Below, in pieces: positions 51,577 through 59,535 of a stretch of 60,166 bases of DNA. The notes beneath the pieces are model-generated. The model searched no databases. It was not told the DNA's origin and saw only the letters and a program-made list of their open reading frames with translations. Each line of letters opens with the position of its first letter. The stretch's first letter is position 1. The stretch is taken from NCBI GenBank assembly GCA_003021105.1, contig PXRG01000029.1:1-60166 (forward strand). The letters are read 5' to 3'. This DNA comes from Halobacteriales archaeon QS_1_68_17. GTDB taxonomy: Archaea; Halobacteriota; Halobacteria; Halobacteriales; Haloarculaceae. A program made the position numbers and the translations under genes.

Positions 51577-52799
51577 GACCCATTGACGGTACTGGAGGCC
51601 GAGGAAGACGTTTTCTTCTCCCCGACCCACCGCCGAACCCGGCGTAGAATCGCCGCCGCCCGGTCGGTCGCATCCCGTGGGACGCGACCGTTCTCGAAGG
51701 CGGCGTCCGAGCCGAACAGCAGGCCGCCGTCCGATCCGCGGACGTAGCCGATCCCGTCGCCGGTGGCGGCGGCCAGCGCCCGCTCGTCGGCCGGGTCGAG
51801 GTCGGACACCTCGAAGATTCTGACCGTCGCTTCCGGAGCCCGTTCGGTTGCGCCGCCGAGGCGGTCGAGGTGACGCGCGACCTCCCCTGCCCCCGTAACG
51901 TCGAGTTCCTCGACGGCTGCCTCCCCGTCGTCGAGGCGTTCGCGTGCGAACTCCCGGCCGATCAGCGCGGCGTCCCGGGTCTCGGCGACGTCGTGGGTCC
52001 GGATCACGTGTGCCCCCCGCTCGACGGCCATCGACGTGGCCGCGAGGCTGACCGGGAGCGCCGCCTCGGTCGACCGGTCGGCGACGGACCGCAAAAAGTT
52101 CTTCCGGTTGATCGAGACCAGGATCGGCCGCCCGTGGCCGCGGAACTCCCGGAGGCGGCGGAACGTCTCCCGGTCGTCGTCGATCGTCGTGGCCTCGCTC
52201 CACCCGCCGAAGGCCGGGTCGACGATGGTCTTGTCAGTCAGCCCGTTCTGTTCCAGGGCCGCGTAGACCATGTCCACGTAGTCCGCGTTTGCCGCCCACG
52301 CGGGCGACCGGCGCTCGGCCCAGTCGGTCTCCTCGACGGCCCCGGGCCGTTCGAGGTCCGGGGGGCTCGCCATCTTCCCGACCGCGACGTCGTACTCCTC
52401 GCAGACGCGGGGCATCTGCGGGTCGGCGAAGCCGGCGATGTCGTTGACCATGTCGAATCCCGCGTCGAGGGCCGCCTCGGCCACCTCGTGGTAGCGGGTC
52501 TCGATGGAGAAGACGGCGTCGCCGCTCACCGACTCGATGGTCTCGACGGCCGTCTCAAGGCGGAGCAGTTCCTCGTCGGGCGGGAGGACGTCGAACCGCT
52601 TGTTCGCGGATTCGAGTCCCACGTCGACGATGTCGGCCCCCTCGTCGATCAGTCGCTCGTCGACGTACCGGGCGGCATCGCCCGGATCGCTGAAGACGCT
52701 CGGGTCGTACGGCGACTCCTCGCTGACGTTGAGCACGCCCATGATCCGCGGCGGGTAGTCGTCGCCGATACCCAGCCCCGCGGCCTCCACGTTCTGCAT
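51573..52799 (-). CDS. folP: Dihydropteroate synthase with C-terminal extension
   Basis: 408 residues. Residues 1-270 are the pterin-binding TIM barrel: [66 protein letters not shown] and [16 protein letters not shown]. It couples p-aminobenzoate-type substrate to the pterin pyrophosphate made by MptE. The last 130 residues ([20 protein letters not shown]...) are an added haloarchaeal domain of unknown role. Confidence 0.9.
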   Translation of the reverse strand: MQNVEAAGLGIGDDYPPRIMGVLNVSEESPYDPSVFSDPGDAARYVDERLIDEGADIVDVGLESANKRFDVLPPDEELLRLETAVETIESVSGDAVFSIETRYHEVAEAALDAGFDMVNDIAGFADPQMPRVCEEYDVAVGKMASPPDLERPGAVEETDWAERRSPAWAANADYVDMVYAALEQNGLTDKTIVDPAFGGWSEATTIDDDRETFRRLREFRGHGRPILVSINRKNFLRSVADRSTEAALPVSLAATSMAVERGAHVIRTHDVAETRDAALIGREFARERLDDGEAAVEELDVTGAGEVARHLDRLGGATERAPEATVRIFEVSDLDPADERALAAATGDGIGYVRGSDGGLLFGSDAAFENGRVPRDATDRAAAILRRVRRWVGEKKTSSSASSTVNGS

Positions 52800-52916
52800 A
52801 CCGGTCCCAGGGATCGGACCGGAAAAAACAGCACGCCCGACAGGTTTGGTGTCTGCCGTCCGGGATCGCGCCCGCGAGACGCGCTGTTTTTACCCCGGCG
52901 GCGGCAACCGCCCGCC

Positions 52917-53444
52917 ATGGCCAAGGTCAACATCGGGCTCCGGGGCTGGAAGTTCGAGGAGAAGGACGTCTTCGACGAGGACGGCGACCTCCGGCCGCTC
53001 GGGACGATGCCGCCGGAGACACGCCAGCGGATCGTCAGGCTGGCGTCGACGTTCGGCGAACCGTGCCAGGCCTGCTGGCTGATCCACGGCGACGAGGAGA
53101 TAGAGCGGTGCAACGTCGCCCGCGTCGTCTACGGCGAACCGCTCGGGGAGGTGCTGGTGTGCGCCGACCACGAGGCGGACTTTCTCTACTGGTTCCGCGA
53201 GGAAGGCGGCCGCGAGTACGCCGGCGAGACGGACCTCCAGAACGCCTTCCACGACTGGTTCGCGGACGGGGGTCGCGCCCCCGAGGGGTACGGCGGCGTC
53301 GACCACGTCGACACCGATCCCGATAGCCTCCCCGACGCCGGCGAGCACGCCGACGAACTCCCCACCCTCGAGGAGGAACTGGAGAAACTCGACGACGAGG
53401 ACCTCGACGAACTCGGCGTCGACCTCTCGGACCTGGACGTATGA
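52917..53444 (+). CDS. Conserved haloarchaeal protein
   Basis: 175 residues ([20 protein letters not shown]...). [20 protein letters not shown] carries a CxxC and a further Cys. [14 protein letters not shown] follows. The last 45 residues are a highly acidic Asp/Glu/Leu tail ([20 protein letters not shown]). No function recognised. Overlaps the trmJ-like gene by 4 nt, so a link to RNA metabolism is possible but unproven. Confidence 0.72.
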   Translation: MAKVNIGLRGWKFEEKDVFDEDGDLRPLGTMPPETRQRIVRLASTFGEPCQACWLIHGDEEIERCNVARVVYGEPLGEVLVCADHEADFLYWFREEGGREYAGETDLQNAFHDWFADGGRAPEGYGGVDHVDTDPDSLPDAGEHADELPTLEEELEKLDDEDLDELGVDLSDLDV

Positions 53445-54175
53445 CCGAGGTGGTCGTCGCTGTCGTCGACGCGGAGACGCCGGGCAACGTCGGCACCATC
53501 GCGCGCGCGATGAAGAACTTCGGTCTCTCGGAGCTGAAACTGGTCGACCCGCCGCCGCTCGACCCCGACGGCGAGGCCTACGGCATGGCCGGCCACGCCC
53601 GCGAGGACGTGCTCCCGGCGGCCGAGGAGGTCACGTTCGACCACCTGGTCGAGCGCTACCACACCGTCGGCTGTACCGCCATCACCAACGAGGACGCCAC
53701 CAAGCACGTCCGGTACCCGTTCGTGACGCCCCGCGAACTGGCCGACGATCTCCGGGACCTCGCGGCCGACACCGCCGTCGTCTTCGGCCGCGAGCGGGTC
53801 GGCCTCACCAACGACGAACTCGCCCGCCTCGACCGGGTCTGTTCGATCCCGGCCAGCGCGGACTACCCCGTCTTGAACCTGGGACAGGCCGCCACGGTCG
53901 TCCTCTACGAACTCCGGGACCTGACCGTCGACCGGACACAGCACCCCGACGGCGTCCACGACCGCGCCGACGACCGAGCCATCGAAGGGCTCCACGACCA
54001 GTTCGCCTCCTTTCTCGACGCGGCCGGCCACCCCGAGGAGAAACAGGCAAAGGCCGGTCGCCTCTGGCGTCGCCTCCTCGGCCGCGCCCACCCGACGGGC
54101 CGCGAGGTCCGGACGCTCCGGGGTATCTTCCGCCGCGCCGAAGGACGCATCCGCCGGAACGCGCCCGAGGAGTAG
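53441..54175 (+). CDS. trmJ: TrmJ-like tRNA 2'-O-methyltransferase
   Basis: 244 residues, SPOUT family. Seen: [20 protein letters not shown] at residues 8-27 (motif 1), [19 protein letters not shown] (motif 2) and [20 protein letters not shown] (motif 3, knot). TrmJ methylates ribose at position 32 of tRNAs; the C-terminal 80-residue helical extension fits this group. Coupled to the preceding gene. Confidence 0.88.
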   Translation: MTEVVVAVVDAETPGNVGTIARAMKNFGLSELKLVDPPPLDPDGEAYGMAGHAREDVLPAAEEVTFDHLVERYHTVGCTAITNEDATKHVRYPFVTPRELADDLRDLAADTAVVFGRERVGLTNDELARLDRVCSIPASADYPVLNLGQAATVVLYELRDLTVDRTQHPDGVHDRADDRAIEGLHDQFASFLDAAGHPEEKQAKAGRLWRRLLGRAHPTGREVRTLRGIFRRAEGRIRRNAPEE

Positions 54176-54562
54176 CCGGCGGTCCCAGCCCCTGGCGGCC
54201 CTTATCCGCCGATCGGTTCGTGTCTCCGCACGTCGACCGCGAGGTCCGCGAGGACGTGGGCGTACAGGACGACTCCCGAGAGCACCCCGAGGTACGGACT
54301 GGCCAGCTAGACGCCGGGAACGACGAAACCGGCGATGGCGGCGTTGCTCAACAGCCTGTCGAGCGGACCGACTTCGCCCTCCCGGAAAATAAATCAGGAA
54401 GTGCCCCTTCGAATAGATTGCCGGTCACCTGTCCGGGGACACGCCCGGCCGGTACAAGTGTCTTCGTACTGATGGCTCTACCCCGGGAAGGCGGCCAGCA
54501 CTTCCGGGACCGGGCTGGCACACTCCCCACGACTTATTTTGTCTCTCTCCGAAGGAGGGGTG
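54176..54562. other. Gap with decayed sequence and promoter
   Basis: 387 nt holding the membrane remnant (54202-54384), an AT-rich patch GAAAATAAAT near 54385, and the control region of the next gene: CTTATTTTG at 54532-54540 and the ribosome-binding sequence AGGAGG at 54552-54557. Confidence 0.55.
54202..54384 (-). pseudogene. Membrane-protein C-terminal remnant with in-frame stop
   Basis: The minus strand reads EGEVGPLDRLLSNAAIAGFV, VPGV, TAG (54307-54309), LASPYLGVLSGVVLYAHVLA, DLAVDVRRHEPIGG and TAA at 54202. Hydrophobic helices interrupted by an in-frame stop suggest the end of a decayed membrane protein. No start is visible upstream. The family is unknown. Confidence 0.5.
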
Positions 54563-54914
54563 ATGTGGATGGCCATCGCCCACTTCGCGTTCGGGGGCCT
54601 TGCTGACGGTGTTCGTCGTCACTTACCTCGTCCCGGCCGTCCCCTACCCGCGCTCGATAGCCGTGCTCGGCGGCGTCTGGGCGATGGTCCCCGACGTCCA
54701 CTGGGTCGCGCCGGTCTACGCCGCCGAACCGAAGGCCGCCCACGGCTCGGTCCTGGCGGACCTGTTCTGGTTCCACCGGACGCTCGACCGCCTCGATCCG
54801 ACCGATTCGAAGGCTGTGGCCGCCGTTCTCCTGGCTCTGCTCTTCGCCGTCACGTTCGTCGCGGAGCGGCGGGGCTACCGGCCACTGGAGCGCGTCCGCG
54901 AACTCGGGCAGTAG
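54563..54914 (+). pseudogene. Small membrane protein, frameshifted
   Basis: A strong AGGAGG at 54552-54557 stands 5 nt before ATG 54563, which opens MWMAIAHFAFGG, a typical membrane start. The rest of the protein (LLTVFVVTYLVPAVPYPRSI, AVLGGVWAMVPDVHWVAPVY, then a last TM VAAVLLALLFAVTFVAERRG) is in another frame from about 54598. One or two bases seem missing in the run GGGGGCC near 54592-54598. A TTG start at 54600 could give a 104-residue protein but has no ribosome-binding site. WAMVPDVHW recalls DUF457-like membrane hydrolases. Confidence 0.65.
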
Positions 54915-55026
54915 TCCCGGGTCCCGCGGCCGTTCCGGTCGGGGCTACGGTTCCGGTCCGGGCCGTGATCCCTTTCGAAGTTCGATCGACCCGCTACGGG
55001 AGCCGCGGCGGTCCAGCAGTTTCAGG

Positions 55027-55365
55027 TTAGGGGTCGAGGCTCCGCCAGACGCTCGGGAACGCCTCGACCAGCACGTCGTCGCCGATCCTGACGCGACAGT
55101 CCGACTCCGGTCGCGTGATGCAAAGCGACACCAGCCCGTCTGCCCGTTTCTCCTCGTCGACGGCCTTCGGGTCCGCGATCCACTCGACGTCGCCGGACAG
55201 GAGTCGGCTCGTGCAACTGGTACACTGGCCCTCGGTGCATCCCCACCTGAGATCGACGCCCGTCCGGCGGGCGGCGTCGAGGATGCTCTCGTCGGCCCCG
55301 ACCGTCGCCGTGACTGTGGTGCCGTCCGCCTCGACGAACTCGACTTCGTGGGTATCGTCTGCCAT
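55027..55365 (-). CDS. [2Fe-2S] ferredoxin
   Basis: 112 residues, plant type. LRWGCTEGQCTSCTSRLLSG and later SLCITRPESDC give the four cluster Cys in C-x4-C-x2-C-x(n)-C order. It is an electron carrier; the partner is not adjacent. It lacks the long N-terminal insertion found in the main haloarchaeal ferredoxin. It lies 60 nt downstream of gatE on the same strand. Confidence 0.88.
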   Translation of the reverse strand: MADDTHEVEFVEADGTTVTATVGADESILDAARRTGVDLRWGCTEGQCTSCTSRLLSGDVEWIADPKAVDEEKRADGLVSLCITRPESDCRVRIGDDVLVEAFPSVWRSLDP

Positions 55366-55425
55366 CGTGGTCTCCGGTGCCGGGACGGACGCCCGGGGGA
55401 TGAATCTTCGCCTTCGCCGCCCGGG

Positions 55426-57297
55426 TCAGCCGGCCCGCTTCTGTATCTCCTCGCGGAGGACGTCGCTGACCACGTCGCCGTCGGCCTTCCCGCGGAGCGC
55501 GCCCATGCACTCGCCCATCAGCGCGGAGAACGCGCCCATCCCCTCCGTCTCGACCTGTTCGGCGTTCCGTTCGACCACTTCGGCGACGGCCTCGCGGACC
55601 TCGTCCTCCGCGGCGCTGCCGAGGCCCTCCCGGTCGGCGGCCTCGGCGGGGCTCAGGTCGGGGGCCTCCGCCAGCGCGGTCAGAAGCTCCGGGACCCCCT
55701 CCTTGGCGAGTTCGCCGTCCGCGAGCAGTTCGAACGTCCCCCGGAAGTGCTCGTCCCGGAGGTTCTCGACGGGCACGTCGTCGCGCCGGAGTTCGGTCAC
55801 GGTCGACTCGACGGTCCGGGCCGCGAGGGTGGCGTCGACGCCCATCCCGACCGCGTCCTCGAACAGTTGCCAGCGCTGGCCGAACGCCACCTGCTCGGCC
55901 AGCCCCTCGCCGAGACCGAACTCGGACTGGTAGCGCTCGACCTTCTCGGTCAGCAGTTCGGGCGTCTCGACCCTCGTTGGATCGGGTTCGACCGGCGGGA
56001 CGTCCGTCTCGGGATACATCCGCGCCGCGCCAGGCAGCGGCCGCAGGTACCGCGTCGTGCCGTCCTCGTTCGCGCCGCGGGTCTCCTCTGGCACGCCCGC
56101 GATGGTGTCCTCGGCCCGTGCGGCGACGGCCTCGATGGACTGCTCCGCGACTGACCGGTCGGCCGCGACGATGGCGACGGCGTCCCGATCGCCCGCGCCG
56201 ACGGCCTCGGACAGCGCCTCGACCTCCGCCCCGGTAACCCCGTAGGCGGGGAGTTCGTCGGTGTGGAAGATGCCGCCCGCGCCGTGGCGCTTGGCGTGAT
56301 CCGACAGCTCCGTGCCGAGGCGACGGTCCGGCTGGATCTCCCGGCCCACGAGTCCGTCGAACCCGTACAGCGGGACGGCCATCACTGCGCCGCCGTCCGA
56401 TAGTGCACCCGCGATGACGCCGCTGTCCGTGTCCTCGAAGACGTCGGTCACGTCGCGCGGGTCGCCGACGCTCGCGTCCCGTTCGCGGAGTTCGTCCCGG
56501 ATCTCCAGCAGCGCGACCTGGCGACCCACTTCGTTGCGCACCAGGTCGTCGATGTCGTCGAGGCTCTGGACGCCTTTCATCTCGACGCGTGCCCCCTCGG
56601 CGATGGAGACGTTCAGGTCCTGCCGGATGGTGCCCAGTCCCCGCTTTACCTTTCCGGTCGAGCGCAACAGCATGCCGATCCGCTCGGCGGCCTCGCGGGC
56701 CTGCTCCGGCGAGCGGATGTCGGGTTTCGTGCCGATCTCGACCAGCGGGATTCCGAGCCTGTCGAGGCTGTAGCGGACGCCACCGTCGGTCTCGGCGATC
56801 CGCTGGCAACTCTCCTCTTCGAGCAGGAGGTCCTCGACCCCGACCGGGCCGTCCGAGGTCTCGATGACGCCGTCGTTGGCGACGAGCATCGACCGCTGGA
56901 ACCCCGAGGTGTTCGAGCCGTCGACGACGATCTTCCGCATCACGTGACCCTGGTCGACGACTTCCATGTCGAGCAACTGTGCGATCTCCATGGCCACGTC
57001 GAGCGCCTCCCCGTCGATCCGGTGGGGCGGTTCGTCGTCCTCCTCGACCATGCAGGTGGTGTCGTAAGCCAGGTACTCGAACTCGCGGTCGACGCGGCTC
57101 TCCTCCAGGGCGGCCTCGTCGATCTCGCCGAGTTCGCTCTTCGTCGGGTGGAGATAACGAGCAAACCGCCTGACTGACGCCTCGGGTTCGCGCAGTTCGG
57201 TCGGACACTCGCAGAACAGTTTGGTCGCGGTGTCGAGTTGCTGGTGGATCTCCAGCCCCGCGACCAGCCCCAGGTCCGCGTAGTCGTACTCGCTCAT
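55426..57297 (-). CDS. gatE: Glu-tRNA(Gln) amidotransferase subunit E
   Basis: 623 residues. With GatD it converts Glu-tRNA(Gln) to Gln-tRNA(Gln) in archaea. Seen: GLVAGLEIHQQLDTATKLFC, LGIPLVEIGTKPDIRSPEQA, VKRGLGTIRQDLNVSIAEGA (GatB/E catalytic domain), an AspRS-like GAD insert (about 280-400; GLVGREIQPDRRLGTELSDH) and the C-terminal helical and YqeY-like tail. Complete. gatD is not in the window. Confidence 0.95.
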   Translation of the reverse strand: MSEYDYADLGLVAGLEIHQQLDTATKLFCECPTELREPEASVRRFARYLHPTKSELGEIDEAALEESRVDREFEYLAYDTTCMVEEDDEPPHRIDGEALDVAMEIAQLLDMEVVDQGHVMRKIVVDGSNTSGFQRSMLVANDGVIETSDGPVGVEDLLLEEESCQRIAETDGGVRYSLDRLGIPLVEIGTKPDIRSPEQAREAAERIGMLLRSTGKVKRGLGTIRQDLNVSIAEGARVEMKGVQSLDDIDDLVRNEVGRQVALLEIRDELRERDASVGDPRDVTDVFEDTDSGVIAGALSDGGAVMAVPLYGFDGLVGREIQPDRRLGTELSDHAKRHGAGGIFHTDELPAYGVTGAEVEALSEAVGAGDRDAVAIVAADRSVAEQSIEAVAARAEDTIAGVPEETRGANEDGTTRYLRPLPGAARMYPETDVPPVEPDPTRVETPELLTEKVERYQSEFGLGEGLAEQVAFGQRWQLFEDAVGMGVDATLAARTVESTVTELRRDDVPVENLRDEHFRGTFELLADGELAKEGVPELLTALAEAPDLSPAEAADREGLGSAAEDEVREAVAEVVERNAEQVETEGMGAFSALMGECMGALRGKADGDVVSDVLREEIQKRAG

Positions 57298-57349
57298 TGC
57301 CGGCTACTGGGTGGGCCGGGAGCAAAAAACGCACCGTCTCGGCGGCCTT

Positions 57350-57370
57350 CCGAAGCCGAGCATGCTTCGG
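57350..57370. terminator. Hairpin upstream of gatE
   Basis: CCGAAGC (57350-57356) and GCTTCGG (57364-57370) form a perfect 7-bp stem with a 7-nt loop in the fumC-gatE gap. It may end fumC transcription; no T-run is present, so the role is tentative. Confidence 0.4.
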
Positions 57371-57380
57371 CGATGACCCA

Positions 57381-57462
57381 CCTCGGTGGCTAGTCCTCGC
57401 CTCAGTCTCGGAGACGCGTAGTGCTCGGAGACGGGACTCCTCGGTGGCTACTCGTCTCCGAG
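57381..57462. repeat. Repeated modules around the fumC 3' end
   Basis: CCTCGGTGGCTA occurs at 57381-57392 and 57439-57450, the second containing the fumC stop. CTCGGAGACG occurs at 57407-57416 and 57424-57433, and inverted at 57453-57462 within fumC. On the minus strand both copies place TAG before CCACCGAGG, so the gene end has been duplicated. Confidence 0.85.
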
Positions 57463-58857
57463 AATCCCCGGTTCTGTCATCCTGGCCGGGTCCAGCACCT
57501 CGTCGGCCTCGGCCGCGTCGAGGTAGCCCTTCTCGACGACGACCTCGCGGATCGTCTTCCCCTCCTTGAGTGCGGCCTTGGCGACCTCGCCGGCCTTGTC
57601 GTAGCCGATGGTCGGGTTCAGCGCCGTCGCAAGTGCCATGCTCTGTTCGACCTGGGCCTCGCAGTGGGCGCGGTCGGCCTCCAGTTTCCGGACGAACTTC
57701 TCGGCGAAGACCTCGCTGGCGTTGGCGATCAGTTCGGCCGACTGGAGGAAATTGTGGGCCAGGAGGGGCTTGTAGAGGTTCAGGTCGATCTGGCCCTCGG
57801 CCGCGCCCGCCGAGACGGCGGTGTCGTTGCCGACGACCTGCTTGTGGACCTGGTTTACCGCCTCCGCGACGACGGGGTTTATTTTCCCGGGCATGATCGA
57901 CGACCCGGGCTGGTTTTCGGGCTGGTCGATCTCGCCGAGGCCGTTGCGCGGCCCGGAGGCGAGCAACCGGAGGTCGTTGGCGATCTTGTTCAGCGACCCC
58001 GCGACCGTCCGGAGTGCGCCGTGGGCCTCGCTCATCGCGTCGTGGGCGGCCTGGGCCTCGAAGTGGTCGTCGGCCTCACGGAACGCGATCCCGGTCTCCT
58101 CGCTTATGTACTCGGCGGCGAGCGCCGGGAACTCGGGGTGGGTGTTCAGGCCGGTGCCGACGGCGGTCCCGCCCAGCGCGAGTTCCGAGAGGTGGTCCCG
58201 GACGCCCTCGACGCGCTCGATGCCCTTCTCGATCTGGGTGCGGTAGCCGCCGAACTCCTGGCCCAGACGGACCGGCGTGGCGTCCTGGAGGTGGGTGCGA
58301 CCGGTCTTGACCACGCCGTCGAACTCGGTTTCCTTCTCGTCGAGCGCCGCGGCCAGCGTCTCCAGGCCCGGGAGCACGTCGTGCTCGACGGCTTCGAGCG
58401 CGGCAACGTGCATCGCCGTCGGGATGACGTCGTTGCTCGACTGGCCGAAGTTGACGTGGTCGTTGGGGTGGATCTCCCGGGTGCCGACCTCGCCCCCGTG
58501 CAGTTCGGTCGCCCGGTTGGCGATAACCTCGTTGGCGTTCATGTTCGAGGAGGTGCCCGACCCGGTCTGGAACACGTCGACGGGGAACTGGTCGTCGTGC
58601 TCGCCGGCGATCACCTCGTTTGCGGCCGCGACGATGCAGTCGGCCTTCGCTTCGGGTATCGTCCCGAGTTCGCGGTTGGCCCGCGCCGCGGCTTTCTTGA
58701 CGACGCCCAGCGCGCGGACGAACCGGCGGCCGAACGTAATCCTGCTGATCGGGAAGTTCTCGACGGCCCGTTGCGTCTGGGCCCCCCAGTAGGCGTCGGC
58801 CGGCACCCGCATCTCTCCAAGACTGTCCCGCTCGGTGCGGTACTCGTCGTCGGACAT
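57448..58857 (-). CDS. fumC: Fumarate hydratase, class II
   Basis: 469 residues. Interconverts fumarate and malate without an iron-sulfur cluster. Seen: VFQTGSGTSSNMNANEVIAN, HPNDHVNFGQSSNDVIPTAM, KTGRTHLQDATPVRLGQEFG and the signature GSSIMPGKINPVVAEAV. Length and start (MSDDEYRTERDSLGEMRVPA) are normal. With sucCD 8 kb away it supplies the citric acid cycle. Confidence 0.96.
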   Translation of the reverse strand: MSDDEYRTERDSLGEMRVPADAYWGAQTQRAVENFPISRITFGRRFVRALGVVKKAAARANRELGTIPEAKADCIVAAANEVIAGEHDDQFPVDVFQTGSGTSSNMNANEVIANRATELHGGEVGTREIHPNDHVNFGQSSNDVIPTAMHVAALEAVEHDVLPGLETLAAALDEKETEFDGVVKTGRTHLQDATPVRLGQEFGGYRTQIEKGIERVEGVRDHLSELALGGTAVGTGLNTHPEFPALAAEYISEETGIAFREADDHFEAQAAHDAMSEAHGALRTVAGSLNKIANDLRLLASGPRNGLGEIDQPENQPGSSIMPGKINPVVAEAVNQVHKQVVGNDTAVSAGAAEGQIDLNLYKPLLAHNFLQSAELIANASEVFAEKFVRKLEADRAHCEAQVEQSMALATALNPTIGYDKAGEVAKAALKEGKTIREVVVEKGYLDAAEADEVLDPARMTEPGILGDE

Positions 58858-58953
58858 ACCCGGCCGGTCGGCCGGCCGGCGGTAAAACGCTCCGGTCGGC
58901 GGCCGTCGCGTTATGGGAACGCCCCGGCCCGCGGCCGCACTGGCCCTGCCCGG

Positions 58954-59100
58954 CTACGGGAACAGGCCCGGCCAGCAGGTCTCGATGCTGTACACTTCCG
59001 AACAGCGAAGGATCGGTCCCTCGGGCCCGAACGAGTGCGGGGCGTTGGTCCGGTCTTCGAGCGACTCCACCGCGATATCCGCGTCAGTGGTCCGCGCCAT
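58954..59100 (-). CDS. Putative 48-residue Cys-containing small protein
   Basis: Starts MARTTDADIAVESLEDRTNA and ends RCSEVYSIETCWPGLFP. It has no TM segment or signal, an acidic N-terminal half and two Cys near the C-terminus. A clear AT-only element (59128-59138) lies about 33 nt upstream of the ATG on the minus strand, the best reason to think it is expressed. No family recognised. It could be a peptide with a leader-core layout or a small regulator; both are guesses. Confidence 0.45.
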   Translation of the reverse strand: MARTTDADIAVESLEDRTNAPHSFGPEGPILRCSEVYSIETCWPGLFP

Positions 59101-59127
59101 TCAATTCCTACGATGAAAATAGAAGAA

Positions 59128-59138
59128 ATTTTAATTTT
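59128..59138 (-). promoter_or_regulatory. TATA-like promoter for the small Cys ORF
   Basis: The minus strand reads aaattaaaatt within a 35-nt AT-rich patch. Its centre is 33 nt from the ATG at 59100, giving a leader of a few bases. Confidence 0.5.
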
Positions 59139-59256
59139 GTATTCGGGAACTGATGGCTCTCCGGATCGTTCGGGACTCGGTCGGCACTCGCCCTTTCGGG
59201 TCGCTCAGTCGGCCGTCGTGGGTGCTACTCCTGCCTGCCCCGTCCTCTCCGGGCGC

Positions 59257-59511
59257 TTACCCCTCGTGTTCCTCGTACTCCGCGGGGGTGTAGGTCGTGA
59301 GTTCGAGCGCGTGGATGTCAGTGGTCATGTGCTCGTCGAGCGCGTCGTAGACCATGTCGTGCTGTGCGACGAGCGTCTTCCCCTCGAAGGCCGGCGAGAC
59401 GACGACGGCCGCGAGGTGGTCGTCGTCGTGCTCGCCGCGGGCGCGGGGGACCGTCGCCGTCGCGTCCTCGATGCCGGACTCGATCAGGGTTTCGACTTCG
59501 GCGGTGTCCAT
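59257..59511 (-). CDS. BolA-family protein
   Basis: 84 residues: VETLIESGIEDATATVPRAR, DDDHLAAVVVSPAFEGKTLV and AQHDMVYDALDEHMTTDIHA. The FEGKTLV-HDMVY pattern is the BolA core (class II KH-like fold). BolA proteins work with monothiol glutaredoxins in iron-sulfur handling. It lies just downstream of fen1 on the same strand with a 24-nt gap. Confidence 0.9.
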   Translation of the reverse strand: MDTAEVETLIESGIEDATATVPRARGEHDDDHLAAVVVSPAFEGKTLVAQHDMVYDALDEHMTTDIHALELTTYTPAEYEEHEG

Positions 59512-59535
59512 ACCGGAGCGGGGACCGCCGACGGA

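Noticed and set aside
54600-54914. Intact 104-residue membrane protein from a TTG start
   Set aside because: A better start (ATG 54563 with AGGAGG) supplies the missing first residues in another frame, so a frameshifted gene is more likely.
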